Assembly: GCA_944383695.1 (NCBI GenBank)
Contig: CALWQP010000021.1
Coordinates: 1 to 50,863 of the forward strand
Direction of reading: 5' to 3'
DNA: 50,863 nt
DNA from: an uncultured Mediterraneibacter sp.
GTDB taxonomy: Bacteria; Bacillota; Clostridia; Lachnospirales; Lachnospiraceae
In this document: positions 24,084-32,747 of the stretch, piece by piece
Position numbering within the stretch: position 1 is the stretch's first letter
Layout of the letters: each line of letters opens with the position of its first letter
Notes under the pieces: generated by a model
Databases searched by the model: none
What the model saw: only the letters and a program-made list of their open reading frames with translations
Told to the model about the DNA's origin: nothing
Translations under genes and position numbers: made by a program

Positions 24084-24356
24084 CTAATTTCCTATAACTT
24101 CTTCCTCCTTCCTCCTTTTGCCCATCAGTACTGCCAAGACGGTCAGTCCTGATACTGATGCAATTAAGGTATATATCCAAGCAGAAGATGTATCATCTCC
24201 TGTTTGTACCGTTTTACCACCTTTGTCTATTACGGTATTTTCCGGTGTTACATATGACACTGTAACGTCTCCCTGTGATGCTGCAAAAGCATCTGTAGAT
24301 ATCACTAAACCCACCGTCAGTACCCCGAGGAGTACAGCACATATTTTCTTTTTCAT
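24084..24356 (-). CDS. Mini cell-wall anchor protein with sortase-type signal
   Basis: A 90-residue protein: signal peptide to about residue 26 (STDAFA), then only about 32 extracellular residues (SQGDVTVSYVTPENTVIDKGG), a sorting motif VQTGDD near 51-56, a hydrophobic stretch (WIYTLIASVSGLTVLAVLM) and KRRKEEE. VxTGD-type sortase signals are common in Clostridia. The mature start SQGDVTVSY is like GDVQVKY of the 193-residue subunit. It may tether the subunit or the giant protein to the wall. No sortase gene lies in this window. Confidence 0.7.
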   Translation of the reverse strand: MKKKICAVLLGVLTVGLVISTDAFAASQGDVTVSYVTPENTVIDKGGKTVQTGDDTSSAWIYTLIASVSGLTVLAVLMGKRRKEEEVIGN

Positions 24357-24372
24357 AATACTTGCCTCCTCC

Positions 24373-27300
24373 TTATGGTGTTGTGCTAATTATGTCAAAC
24401 CAGAATGTAACTCGTGCTGTGTATATTTCTCCATCTTTACCCTGTTTGGTATTCAAGTAGAACGGTAATGTGGAACCTATAGGTATTGTCTGCCCTGTTT
24501 GACCTTTGTTGCTATCCCCAGCTACAGTTTGGTTTTTACTGAGGGTACCTAATGTTACATAACCTTGCTGTGTGCCAGTTGTTACGTTCTGGTAGCCGTC
24601 TGTAAAGTAAACACCTATTGTGTGAGTGCCTGTAGCTGCAGCACTCGGAATCATTTCAACATTATTTTCTATCTCAACCGTTAGCTCAGGTATTTGATCA
24701 GCTGGTAAATTCCCAGTATTAGTGGTGTTGTAAGATACCTGTGCCTGCGCTCCCGCATACTGACTGGAAATATCATTATCTGTTCCGGTTTCTTTTACGT
24801 TTCCGTCGCCGTCAAGCAATGTAATATCTGACGGTAATTGGATGTAATAGTCAGGAGCTTGATTTTGCATATCTACAGTTGCTGTAGCGTATGGAATCGT
24901 ACCTGATATGGTGGTTGGATCCGCCTGACCAAATATCGCCGCATCCTGAATTTGAGAAGTATCATAAGTGCCGCCGCCATTGCTGGTTACGTACCAGGCA
25001 TATACACGGTATTCTGTTCCGTTAGTATTGGAATTCGTTCCTGCCTGTACCTCCACCTCTAGTCTACCATCGGTTTCTAAGGTAACACTTGTAATATAGT
25101 CATCGGTATCTGCTGCATTACCTGAAGGTGTATCTAATGTACCGTTTCCGCTGAAGCTGTCTACAAATGTAAAATTACCTGTATCGCTCTCACGCTTCCA
25201 TAGAGATACGATGATATTACCTCCGCCTGTGCTGAATAACTGTTCCATTTCGGCATTACTTTGACCGGTTCCATTGAGCCATGAAGCCCCATCACCTTGA
25301 AAACGGAAAGCAATGGTTGTTTTTGCACCTGCGGTTTTAGGTGCATCAAACGCAACACCTTTGATATCATTCGTTGGAGTCCCATCAGCCTCTATACTTT
25401 TCATAGATGCAGGATTCATCTTAACAGTTGTGGTATTTGATGGAATGGAAGTACCTATTGCAGGATTTAAGGTTCCATCTGCTTGCAGTAATCCACTCAT
25501 ATTTCCTTGATAATTAGCATGGTTGTATGCAACTATCTTATACTTGGCACCATAGTTATTGTAGTTCGCACTTAATACACTTGCAGTTTCATTTTGTGGT
25601 GTGTTTGCCTTTAACTGCACAGTAAACGTACCTTGTGCCTCATCATGAGATATAATGGATGCCTCGTAGTTATCCGCCCAATTTCCAAAAGTGCCGTCTG
25701 CATTTACAGGTACTACTCTTTCCCATTGAGAACTATTATAGTTTTGTTTATATATGCCAATTCTAATTGCATATCTGCTGTTAGATGTACCAACATTTTG
25801 AACATCCCACGGTATGCGATTATCATACTTGAATGTAGCTGTTAATATCTGAGTAGTTTGACCATTATCCATTATCACAGATTGTGACTGATCCATTTCA
25901 GTCGTTACCGGTTCAATTTTTTCCGGAACTACATTCGCTATATTCCAAAAATAATTAGGTACCGTACCCCAGCCAGCCGCTTCACCACTTCTACCGCTTA
26001 AGCCACTAGCGGGTCTATTTTGGGTCCAAATCGTGTCTAGCATTTTTGAATATGGTGTTACTTGCCCTGAATCGTCTGTATGCATTAATGCTTTAAATTG
26101 TGTTGCTGTGTTTCTATTGCCATCTGTATAATCCAGCGTTGCATCGTTCCATGCAAACAAATAGAAAATCTGTCCGGATAATTTATCATATGTGACATCT
26201 GTATATGGAATTGTAACTTTAATTTCCGCAATTCCATCATCACCCAAAGTCAAATCTATATCGAGTCCGTCGATACGTTCAATATTCTCGTCACCGCCTG
26301 TCACATTCTTCTCTCTGATAACCCATGTGCTTCTTTGTTGTGTTCTTGTGTTATATCCATACATGACCCAGTTGAGATAACGTCCCATGTCTTCATCGGT
26401 AGTTTCCACCGGACTATTTGGATCTTGGCTTGCATCCCAATACTGCTGAATAATATTTTTTGAATTTACGTCATATTTAAAGGTTGCAATCAGTTCAATA
26501 TTTTGCTGACCATTTTCTGTATAAACATACTGGTAAGTAGTTGAATCTTTTACTTGGTCGTTCCAAACTCCGTTAGGACGATTTGACGGGTCACTCTCTA
26601 ACTTACTGAATGAGGTGGAATTCAACGTAATATTCATAACTGCCAAATCACCTGAAACAGTATCCATTTTTGTTGCTACTGTTTGCAGCGTATTGTCTTT
26701 TATGTTATTCTTACCGTCGATATTTCCATAGAATGCAATCAAACGGTATTGTGTATTTGCTGTATTCTCTTCCGCAGGAATAACATAATCGACCGTTACT
26801 TTTCCTTCTGTTCCGTTGATTTGAATATTTTGAATATATTTTCTACTGTTCTGCTGGGTATCATTGCTTTCTACCAAGGACCAGCTGTTGCCGCTCTGCT
26901 TATACAGACCAATATGATAGTTATTCCTTTCAGGATTAAACCAGTCTTGAAGTTTTTCATTAGCTGTATTATAGCCACCATTTGCAGTATCAAAAGTAAA
27001 CACTGCTGTTTGCTTTGCTGATGGCTGCCAGTATGCTTTTTGCACAGTAACAGACTTATTCAAACTACCATCATCCAGCGTTACGCCTTTAGGATAGAAA
27101 GTTACCGCCCTTTGCACGGCAGGCACTTTCTGACCTATGACAGTGTTCTTACCTAAATCGCCTACGATATCGCTCATTTGTACAGTATTATCCAAGGTAG
27201 TGTCATTACTATTAGGTACAGGAGCTCTCTCCTCACCGTTTTGGAAGTTATATGCAGCTACCAGGAATTCGGTTCCGTAATTATCGGCGGTTGCAGCCAT

Positions 27301-30300
27301 CGCATTATCTTTCGCCGTGACCCTTACCTTAAAGGTGTCGGAGTCACCTTGAGGATCTACTAGTTCTATTGTGTAGTTATCATCGATATTGTTACCAAAA
27401 GTGCCGTCAGGATTTAATCTGTTCAATGTCTCCCATGTGCCGTCTTCATCTTTTCTGGCGACAACTACTCTGATTGATTTGCTGTCAACTTTATTGCCGG
27501 AGGTGTAATTTGTATCCTGCACAGCCCAGTCAATAGATTTATCATATTTAAATTCTACCTCAAAGCTTTGAGATTGAGCATCCACATTTTTCCACTGAAT
27601 TGCGCTTCCTGGTACAAGCGACAAGTCGTTATCAGTAGTTTTAATGCCTCTTGGCACCATTTGTTTGTAGTACCAGAACTCACTGGCTACGGCGCCGCTT
27701 ACAAGGTGACCGCTTAAATCATTTAAAGGACTATTCTTATCAACTACGCTAAACGGAGAATTCGGATCATCAGCTGCTACCGCGTCATAAGTTTTGTTAA
27801 GCTGACTGTTGGAAGCATCGTTCCATGCAAACAAGTAGAGCTGCTGTACGGACATTTTTTCATATGTCACAAGGTTGCCCGGAATCGTAATTCTGATGGT
27901 TGCCAATGCGTATCCGTCACTGTCAGTATCCGCGTCTTCCAACTCCAGCGTTGTCTTAATTCCAGCACCGCCTGAACTGTCACCGCGCAAGCTCCATGTT
28001 GTAACAGTTCCGTTTGCACCTTCCAGACCGTATAAGCCCCAGTCTAAATACTCTGCCATTGCATCAGGAGCTTTCGTTGTTCTTTCTGAACCATTTGTTC
28101 CCCATGCATCAAGAATTTTTTCTCTGGTTGAAAAATCGTATTTGAATCGTCCTGCCAGTACAAGTTCTGTTCCGCTGTAAAATTCCTTAACGTCTGTATG
28201 CTTATATTGATTGTTCCATTCGTTCGGATTAGCATCTCCAACATTTACCCTGCCGCTGGCAATTGGACGTAAACTGTTCCAAACCGCGTCAAGCTGTACT
28301 CTTCCGGCATTATAAATCGCTGCCGCCGCTTGACCGCCTATGGTCATTGTTGTTCCGCTTGTAGAGGATGCATTGCTTTGATTACCATCCAATACCAACG
28401 TTGTTATGTTTTTCGGAATTGTAACTGACTGGGAAGTACTGCCGTCTTGATATGTAATTTTCCAGCCTTCAAAAGTATCAGCGGAATATGACCCTGTTGG
28501 TGTTTGCAGCGTAATGCTGTTGTTATGACCGTTTACAGTGGTATATTCTCTTGTATCTGTCGGCGCTGTCGGACCGGTGCCCGGTTTACCGTCTGTCTCT
28601 ATATTGTAGGCTACATTTACAGCTTTATCGTAACGCAGATAGCCTAAAATATATTCATTGCTGCTATTCTTTGTATCACCGGCAATACCCTTCACTAAAC
28701 TGAGAGAGTCGTTCAGCAAATATTTACTATTTCCTACTGTAATACTATCAGCGTAATTTACAAAATACTCATGCTTCCAAGGCGCATAAGCAGGTTTTTC
28801 AAGGTTAGGCTGCTCTGTATATTCTCCGTTAAAGGTCGCATGGTCTTCACCAGCACCTGTATTTACGCCTGCATCTTTTTGGGCATATACCTTAATTGGT
28901 GCCGTAATGATGTCACCTTCCTGAACTGAGGAGTTATATACTGCCTCCAGCTGAAGAACCATGGTGTTATAGTAACCAGTACCCTTTACACCTGTATTGC
29001 TTGCAAAGTTGACACTGTTATCCAGTTTCAGTTTATCCAGCGGTACATAGGTAGAGTCTGTTGTCGGAATAATCTGTCCCGGCTGCAGCCTTAAATCTGT
29101 ATTTGGATTCGACGGGTCTTTCAGATAAGTACCGTCTGCCAGTTTAACTTTCCAGCCCCTAAAGGTAGTACCGCTTTTGGTCGGTGTCTGATTCGGTATG
29201 ACAACGTAGGAATTATCTCCGTATGGCCATATCACTTTGTCTTTACCGTTCCAGCTGCCGCCCTTCAAATCTACCTGATATCCAATCTGCATTGGGTCAC
29301 TTTCTATTGTAAGCAGTGTAGTTTTGCCCCAAGCTGTTTTTCCATTCCATATGCCACCGCTCTCAGCAAGACCAAACAGAAAATCATATACTGTTTCGTT
29401 GTTGATTTTTTTCGCTCGACCTTCTACAACTTTTTTATTATTTGCTTCCAGATATTGAACAGTGGTTTTACCTGTATTGGTACTTGAATTCAGGGTAATA
29501 TCATCAATACCTGCTCTGACTATTTTCTGTGTTCCGTTTGATGTAATGTTAAATTTCAGATACGGAATTCCAAAACCATCTTTTCTGTAAAGTCTTAAAC
29601 CTACTCCACCATTTTCGTAATTATAAGAAACAGTCCAGTTTCCATCATAGAATTGCGGAAAACTATTACCGTCATTGTTACCGAACTGGTACCCCATATA
29701 ATATCCGCCGCTGCCAAGGTCGTACCACTTTCTACCAGTTGATGCATTTCCGCCGGATGTAGTAAGAATATCTGCTTTTTTAATGTTAGATGAAACACTG
29801 GTAATACTTACCATATTTTGAGTGTCCGGAACAGTTACGAAGTTGATTCCCAGATAGCCTGTAGCTCCTTGAACTGTTACTAAGTACATCCATTCCTGTC
29901 TCCAGTTACCGTTCGGAGAGGAATTTAGTGAAGGTCTATAATTTATGTTTTTATAGCGAACACGTGTAACTGTAACCGTCATACCATCTACTTTAACGGT
30001 TGAAAGAACCTTCTGTGTTGTATCATTAATTGCAGTTATACCTGCCAACTCTTTTTCTGTTTCCAGCGGCACAAATGTACCTTCCTGACTTTTCTGTGTA
30101 TAAATCATAAAGCCTACCGGAAGCGTACGACCGGATGCAGAACCGTCTGAACTTCCATAGTTTGTGTTATTACTATATAATGTATTCTCATACACATATG
30201 CCAATGTAGTCGCACCATTTTCATCCTGCACTTTAGACTGAACGGAATCGCTTCTGTAAGTGTAAACACCGCCGCCGCCAGAAGGTACGGAGTCATAGTT

Positions 30301-32280
30301 AAATTGGTTTGCATGAGGATATCTGCCGTTTTGCACACTAGTGTCTTTATGCATGTTCGGCTGTGCGGCTCCTGGATTATTTTTAGTATCAGATCCGGTA
30401 ATCCATGCATCTTTTCTCCAAGGTTCAGCAGTGCCCGGACCTATCGTACCATACTTCGGCGGTGTATCCGGACCATAAATTTGGTATGCTCTCGGCAGCT
30501 TAGATACATTTCCTACGGCAGGTAATCCACTGTCCTTCATGGTAACATTTTGGAGACCTGACCATTCATACAAGCGGACCATTTTATAGCCAGACCAGTT
30601 GTAGGCAGTACCATTGTGCCAAAACGTTGGATAACCTTGACCTATACGCAAGTAGGTTGGCTGTAGCTCTCCTGTTCCTTTCTTTTTAGCATAGGATGAG
30701 AATTTAAGATCGATGGTTACATCACTGTTTGGTACTGTAAAGTCAAATGTCGCTGTATCATAAATAGGATATTCACTGCCATGATAACCAACATCCGTTG
30801 CATAGCCCGTAGCATTTGTTGTTGTTACCTTTACATCACCTGCATTGATTCCTGTATAATTTGGAGTAAAATTGGAATACAGTGTCGGCAGGTCTACTTT
30901 AATTGATACCTGTGTGCCTACGGGATACTGTATAGTATAATTTTGAGATGCTCCGTTAACTGTACCGTCCCACCAGTTACCGCTTTGAACTTTAATGGTT
31001 TTAAATTGATTTGGCTGACTTGGGTCAGGTATATAGGTAAGTTCCAGATAAGCATTTTCAGGTACTGCCCAAGCCACAGCATTTTCAGGAGTAACGGTAG
31101 TATAGTACCATTTGTAGCTGCCGTCAGTCTGCTGTACGTTATACAAACCTGAAACATTACTATATGCTGTTGCCACGCCGTTCTCTGTAACAACCAGACG
31201 CGCACCGTTGGAGATCAGACTGCCGTCGTTGGAGCGTTCTTCCTTGAATATGTATTTATCTATGGAAGGAACATTTGCACTTGTGATCTCACCGCCTGCA
31301 AATGTATGGCTGTCATCATCCCCAAAACCTTCACGTACGACTTTAATCGGGAAGGTTGCCGTCGATACTCTCGGCTGCTGAGCACGCAGCGCTTGTATAT
31401 AACTTACAGGCAGTGAATCCAGCAGACTGCCGTCTTCATTTTCAATGGATGACTGTTCTTCCTCTTCCTGAGTTACCACAATCTGCAGGCATGCCATTTC
31501 CACACCTTCACTTAGTATATAGTTTTCAGGCAGCTGCGCCTTCACCTGATGCTCTCCTGCCACTGTACTGTCAAATCCCGTAAAGTCCCAGTTGGCATCC
31601 AGTTCTTCCACAGCACCCAGCATGACGCCATTTTCGTCTATTGCATACCACTGTGGGGCCTGTGCCTCTATAGAACCATATACGCGGTATTGAGAAGCGC
31701 CTGCATTGTCTGTTAACGCATATACATTTACCGTGCCAAGTTTTTTAGTTAAGGATTCCTGATATATCCCCGCGATTTCCTCCTCTGTATAGGAAGGTTC
31801 CTGTGCGGAAGATGGGTCTTCCGATGTGGCTGTTCCAGAAGAATCCTCTGAAGAAGCTGTATCTTCTCCTGAAGGAGCAGCCTCCTCTCCTGAAGATGCT
31901 GTGTCTTCTTCTGAAGACATACTCAATTGCTCCAGTGTGTGTGAATACTCATACGCGGGCAGTGTATCATCTGTCTGCTCCGGAGCTTCCCCCTCTTCAA
32001 ACGTAGACAGCCTGGTGTCTTCTGGAAGCTCAACTATCACTCTTATTTTTTCAGGAGTATCAAGGCTCTCCAGAGACTCTCCGGCCTTTATTTCATATGA
32101 ATTCAACGGATTCACCATCTCAAATCCGACGATCCGCTCTATGTCCGTTGGCGCTGGCAAGGTCTCCGCCGCAGTACCCTGAGCAGAAGCGACGGGGATC
32201 ATGTCGCTCATCACAAATATGGCCGCCATGGAAGCACAGAGCATTCTACGAAATTTCTTTTTCATCACTCGCGTCTTCAT
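24373..32280 (-). CDS. Giant secreted multidomain surface protein, 2635 residues
   Basis: A Sec signal peptide (about 1-33, cleavage after VASA) is followed by an N-terminal region, an acidic Ser/Glu/Thr linker (about 125-175), aromatic beta domains (to about 960), and two InlB/Listeria-type repeats (TFRGWKVKL and TFEGWKITY, about 1000-1340). Then six beta domains come in two sets of three with a period of about 565-570 residues; compare LAGRFKYDF with LIATFKYDV, and VEFKYDKSIDWAVQ with ATFKYDNRIPWDVQ. The last about 175 residues resemble the separate 193-residue secreted subunit. There is no LPXTG or membrane anchor at the C-terminus. Likely adhesin or surface-layer-like filament; ligand unknown. 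It starts with GAGGAG six bases upstream, at the end of a long leader. Confidence 0.85.
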   Translation of the reverse strand: MKTRVMKKKFRRMLCASMAAIFVMSDMIPVASAQGTAAETLPAPTDIERIVGFEMVNPLNSYEIKAGESLESLDTPEKIRVIVELPEDTRLSTFEEGEAPEQTDDTLPAYEYSHTLEQLSMSSEEDTASSGEEAAPSGEDTASSEDSSGTATSEDPSSAQEPSYTEEEIAGIYQESLTKKLGTVNVYALTDNAGASQYRVYGSIEAQAPQWYAIDENGVMLGAVEELDANWDFTGFDSTVAGEHQVKAQLPENYILSEGVEMACLQIVVTQEEEEQSSIENEDGSLLDSLPVSYIQALRAQQPRVSTATFPIKVVREGFGDDDSHTFAGGEITSANVPSIDKYIFKEERSNDGSLISNGARLVVTENGVATAYSNVSGLYNVQQTDGSYKWYYTTVTPENAVAWAVPENAYLELTYIPDPSQPNQFKTIKVQSGNWWDGTVNGASQNYTIQYPVGTQVSIKVDLPTLYSNFTPNYTGINAGDVKVTTTNATGYATDVGYHGSEYPIYDTATFDFTVPNSDVTIDLKFSSYAKKKGTGELQPTYLRIGQGYPTFWHNGTAYNWSGYKMVRLYEWSGLQNVTMKDSGLPAVGNVSKLPRAYQIYGPDTPPKYGTIGPGTAEPWRKDAWITGSDTKNNPGAAQPNMHKDTSVQNGRYPHANQFNYDSVPSGGGGVYTYRSDSVQSKVQDENGATTLAYVYENTLYSNNTNYGSSDGSASGRTLPVGFMIYTQKSQEGTFVPLETEKELAGITAINDTTQKVLSTVKVDGMTVTVTRVRYKNINYRPSLNSSPNGNWRQEWMYLVTVQGATGYLGINFVTVPDTQNMVSITSVSSNIKKADILTTSGGNASTGRKWYDLGSGGYYMGYQFGNNDGNSFPQFYDGNWTVSYNYENGGVGLRLYRKDGFGIPYLKFNITSNGTQKIVRAGIDDITLNSSTNTGKTTVQYLEANNKKVVEGRAKKINNETVYDFLFGLAESGGIWNGKTAWGKTTLLTIESDPMQIGYQVDLKGGSWNGKDKVIWPYGDNSYVVIPNQTPTKSGTTFRGWKVKLADGTYLKDPSNPNTDLRLQPGQIIPTTDSTYVPLDKLKLDNSVNFASNTGVKGTGYYNTMVLQLEAVYNSSVQEGDIITAPIKVYAQKDAGVNTGAGEDHATFNGEYTEQPNLEKPAYAPWKHEYFVNYADSITVGNSKYLLNDSLSLVKGIAGDTKNSSNEYILGYLRYDKAVNVAYNIETDGKPGTGPTAPTDTREYTTVNGHNNSITLQTPTGSYSADTFEGWKITYQDGSTSQSVTIPKNITTLVLDGNQSNASSTSGTTMTIGGQAAAAIYNAGRVQLDAVWNSLRPIASGRVNVGDANPNEWNNQYKHTDVKEFYSGTELVLAGRFKYDFSTREKILDAWGTNGSERTTKAPDAMAEYLDWGLYGLEGANGTVTTWSLRGDSSGGAGIKTTLELEDADTDSDGYALATIRITIPGNLVTYEKMSVQQLYLFAWNDASNSQLNKTYDAVAADDPNSPFSVVDKNSPLNDLSGHLVSGAVASEFWYYKQMVPRGIKTTDNDLSLVPGSAIQWKNVDAQSQSFEVEFKYDKSIDWAVQDTNYTSGNKVDSKSIRVVVARKDEDGTWETLNRLNPDGTFGNNIDDNYTIELVDPQGDSDTFKVRVTAKDNAMAATADNYGTEFLVAAYNFQNGEERAPVPNSNDTTLDNTVQMSDIVGDLGKNTVIGQKVPAVQRAVTFYPKGVTLDDGSLNKSVTVQKAYWQPSAKQTAVFTFDTANGGYNTANEKLQDWFNPERNNYHIGLYKQSGNSWSLVESNDTQQNSRKYIQNIQINGTEGKVTVDYVIPAEENTANTQYRLIAFYGNIDGKNNIKDNTLQTVATKMDTVSGDLAVMNITLNSTSFSKLESDPSNRPNGVWNDQVKDSTTYQYVYTENGQQNIELIATFKYDVNSKNIIQQYWDASQDPNSPVETTDEDMGRYLNWVMYGYNTRTQQRSTWVIREKNVTGGDENIERIDGLDIDLTLGDDGIAEIKVTIPYTDVTYDKLSGQIFYLFAWNDATLDYTDGNRNTATQFKALMHTDDSGQVTPYSKMLDTIWTQNRPASGLSGRSGEAAGWGTVPNYFWNIANVVPEKIEPVTTEMDQSQSVIMDNGQTTQILTATFKYDNRIPWDVQNVGTSNSRYAIRIGIYKQNYNSSQWERVVPVNADGTFGNWADNYEASIISHDEAQGTFTVQLKANTPQNETASVLSANYNNYGAKYKIVAYNHANYQGNMSGLLQADGTLNPAIGTSIPSNTTTVKMNPASMKSIEADGTPTNDIKGVAFDAPKTAGAKTTIAFRFQGDGASWLNGTGQSNAEMEQLFSTGGGNIIVSLWKRESDTGNFTFVDSFSGNGTLDTPSGNAADTDDYITSVTLETDGRLEVEVQAGTNSNTNGTEYRVYAWYVTSNGGGTYDTSQIQDAAIFGQADPTTISGTIPYATATVDMQNQAPDYYIQLPSDITLLDGDGNVKETGTDNDISSQYAGAQAQVSYNTTNTGNLPADQIPELTVEIENNVEMIPSAAATGTHTIGVYFTDGYQNVTTGTQQGYVTLGTLSKNQTVAGDSNKGQTGQTIPIGSTLPFYLNTKQGKDGEIYTARVTFWFDIISTTP

Positions 32281-32589
32281 AACACACTCCTCTTTTCCTT
32301 CTTCTGATTTTTGATCAGCAGGACATTTGCATGTTCTGCCTTTACAGCAGTGTTCTTTGTAAAATCACTTATTCAAGCTCGTTTAAGCCCCTATGCGGAA
32401 CTAACAAACTGCGCTGTTTATTTTTTGTATTAAAGTTTATGTTAAATTTTCATGAGACACTCTGGGTAATCACTGATATATGTTCAATTCTTCTGAAACA
32501 AATGAACTTCCCCCTTTTGATCTCTTCAGCCAAACCACACCTAGTAGGTTTGCTTTATGGGCAAAAAAATATCGAATATTGCCTTTGAT
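32281..32589 (-). promoter_or_regulatory. Long 5' leader of the giant surface-protein operon
   Basis: About 310 bases between the predicted transcript start and the ATG hold no gene. Local hairpins are visible: GGCAA...TTGCC near the 5' end, AGCAAACC...GGTTTGGCT near 32525-32551, and smaller ones. I tested by eye for c-di-GMP, cobalamin and T-box hallmarks and saw none. The length suggests control at the RNA level. Confidence 0.5.
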
Positions 32590-32595
32590 TGTCTA

Positions 32596-32624
32596 ATTTT
32601 ATCATGTCTTCCAATACCTGTCAA
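32596..32624 (-). promoter_or_regulatory. Promoter of the giant surface-protein operon
   Basis: On the minus strand TTGACA (32619-32624) and TAAAAT (32596-32601) are 17 bp apart, a near-consensus vegetative promoter. It lies just after the terminator of the upstream hydrolase gene, so the surface operon is a separate transcription unit. Confidence 0.75.
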
Positions 32625-32687
32625 TACATTTCTTTCCTATTTAATATTTTATATCCCCTGCATCCCACCAACTCCAAATAAATACAA

Positions 32688-32714
32688 GGCGTCTGCACCT
32701 TTGATGCAGACGCC
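32688..32714 (-). terminator. Terminator of the hydrolase operon
   Basis: A 10-bp G+C-rich stem (GGCGTCTGCA / TGCAGACGCC), then TTGTATTTATTT on the minus strand. It follows the stop of the glucosaminidase/M23 gene by 34 bases. Confidence 0.75.
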
Positions 32715-32747
32715 CTCAGCGCTGTATTTTTTACTTTTTATCCGTTA

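Noticed and set aside
32281..32589. c-di-GMP, cobalamin or T-box riboswitch in the giant-gene leader
   Set aside because: GCAAACC is present as in GEMM RNAs, but the GACGCAAAGC half and the tetraloop helix are missing; no B12 box and no T-box AGGGTGG sequence were seen.
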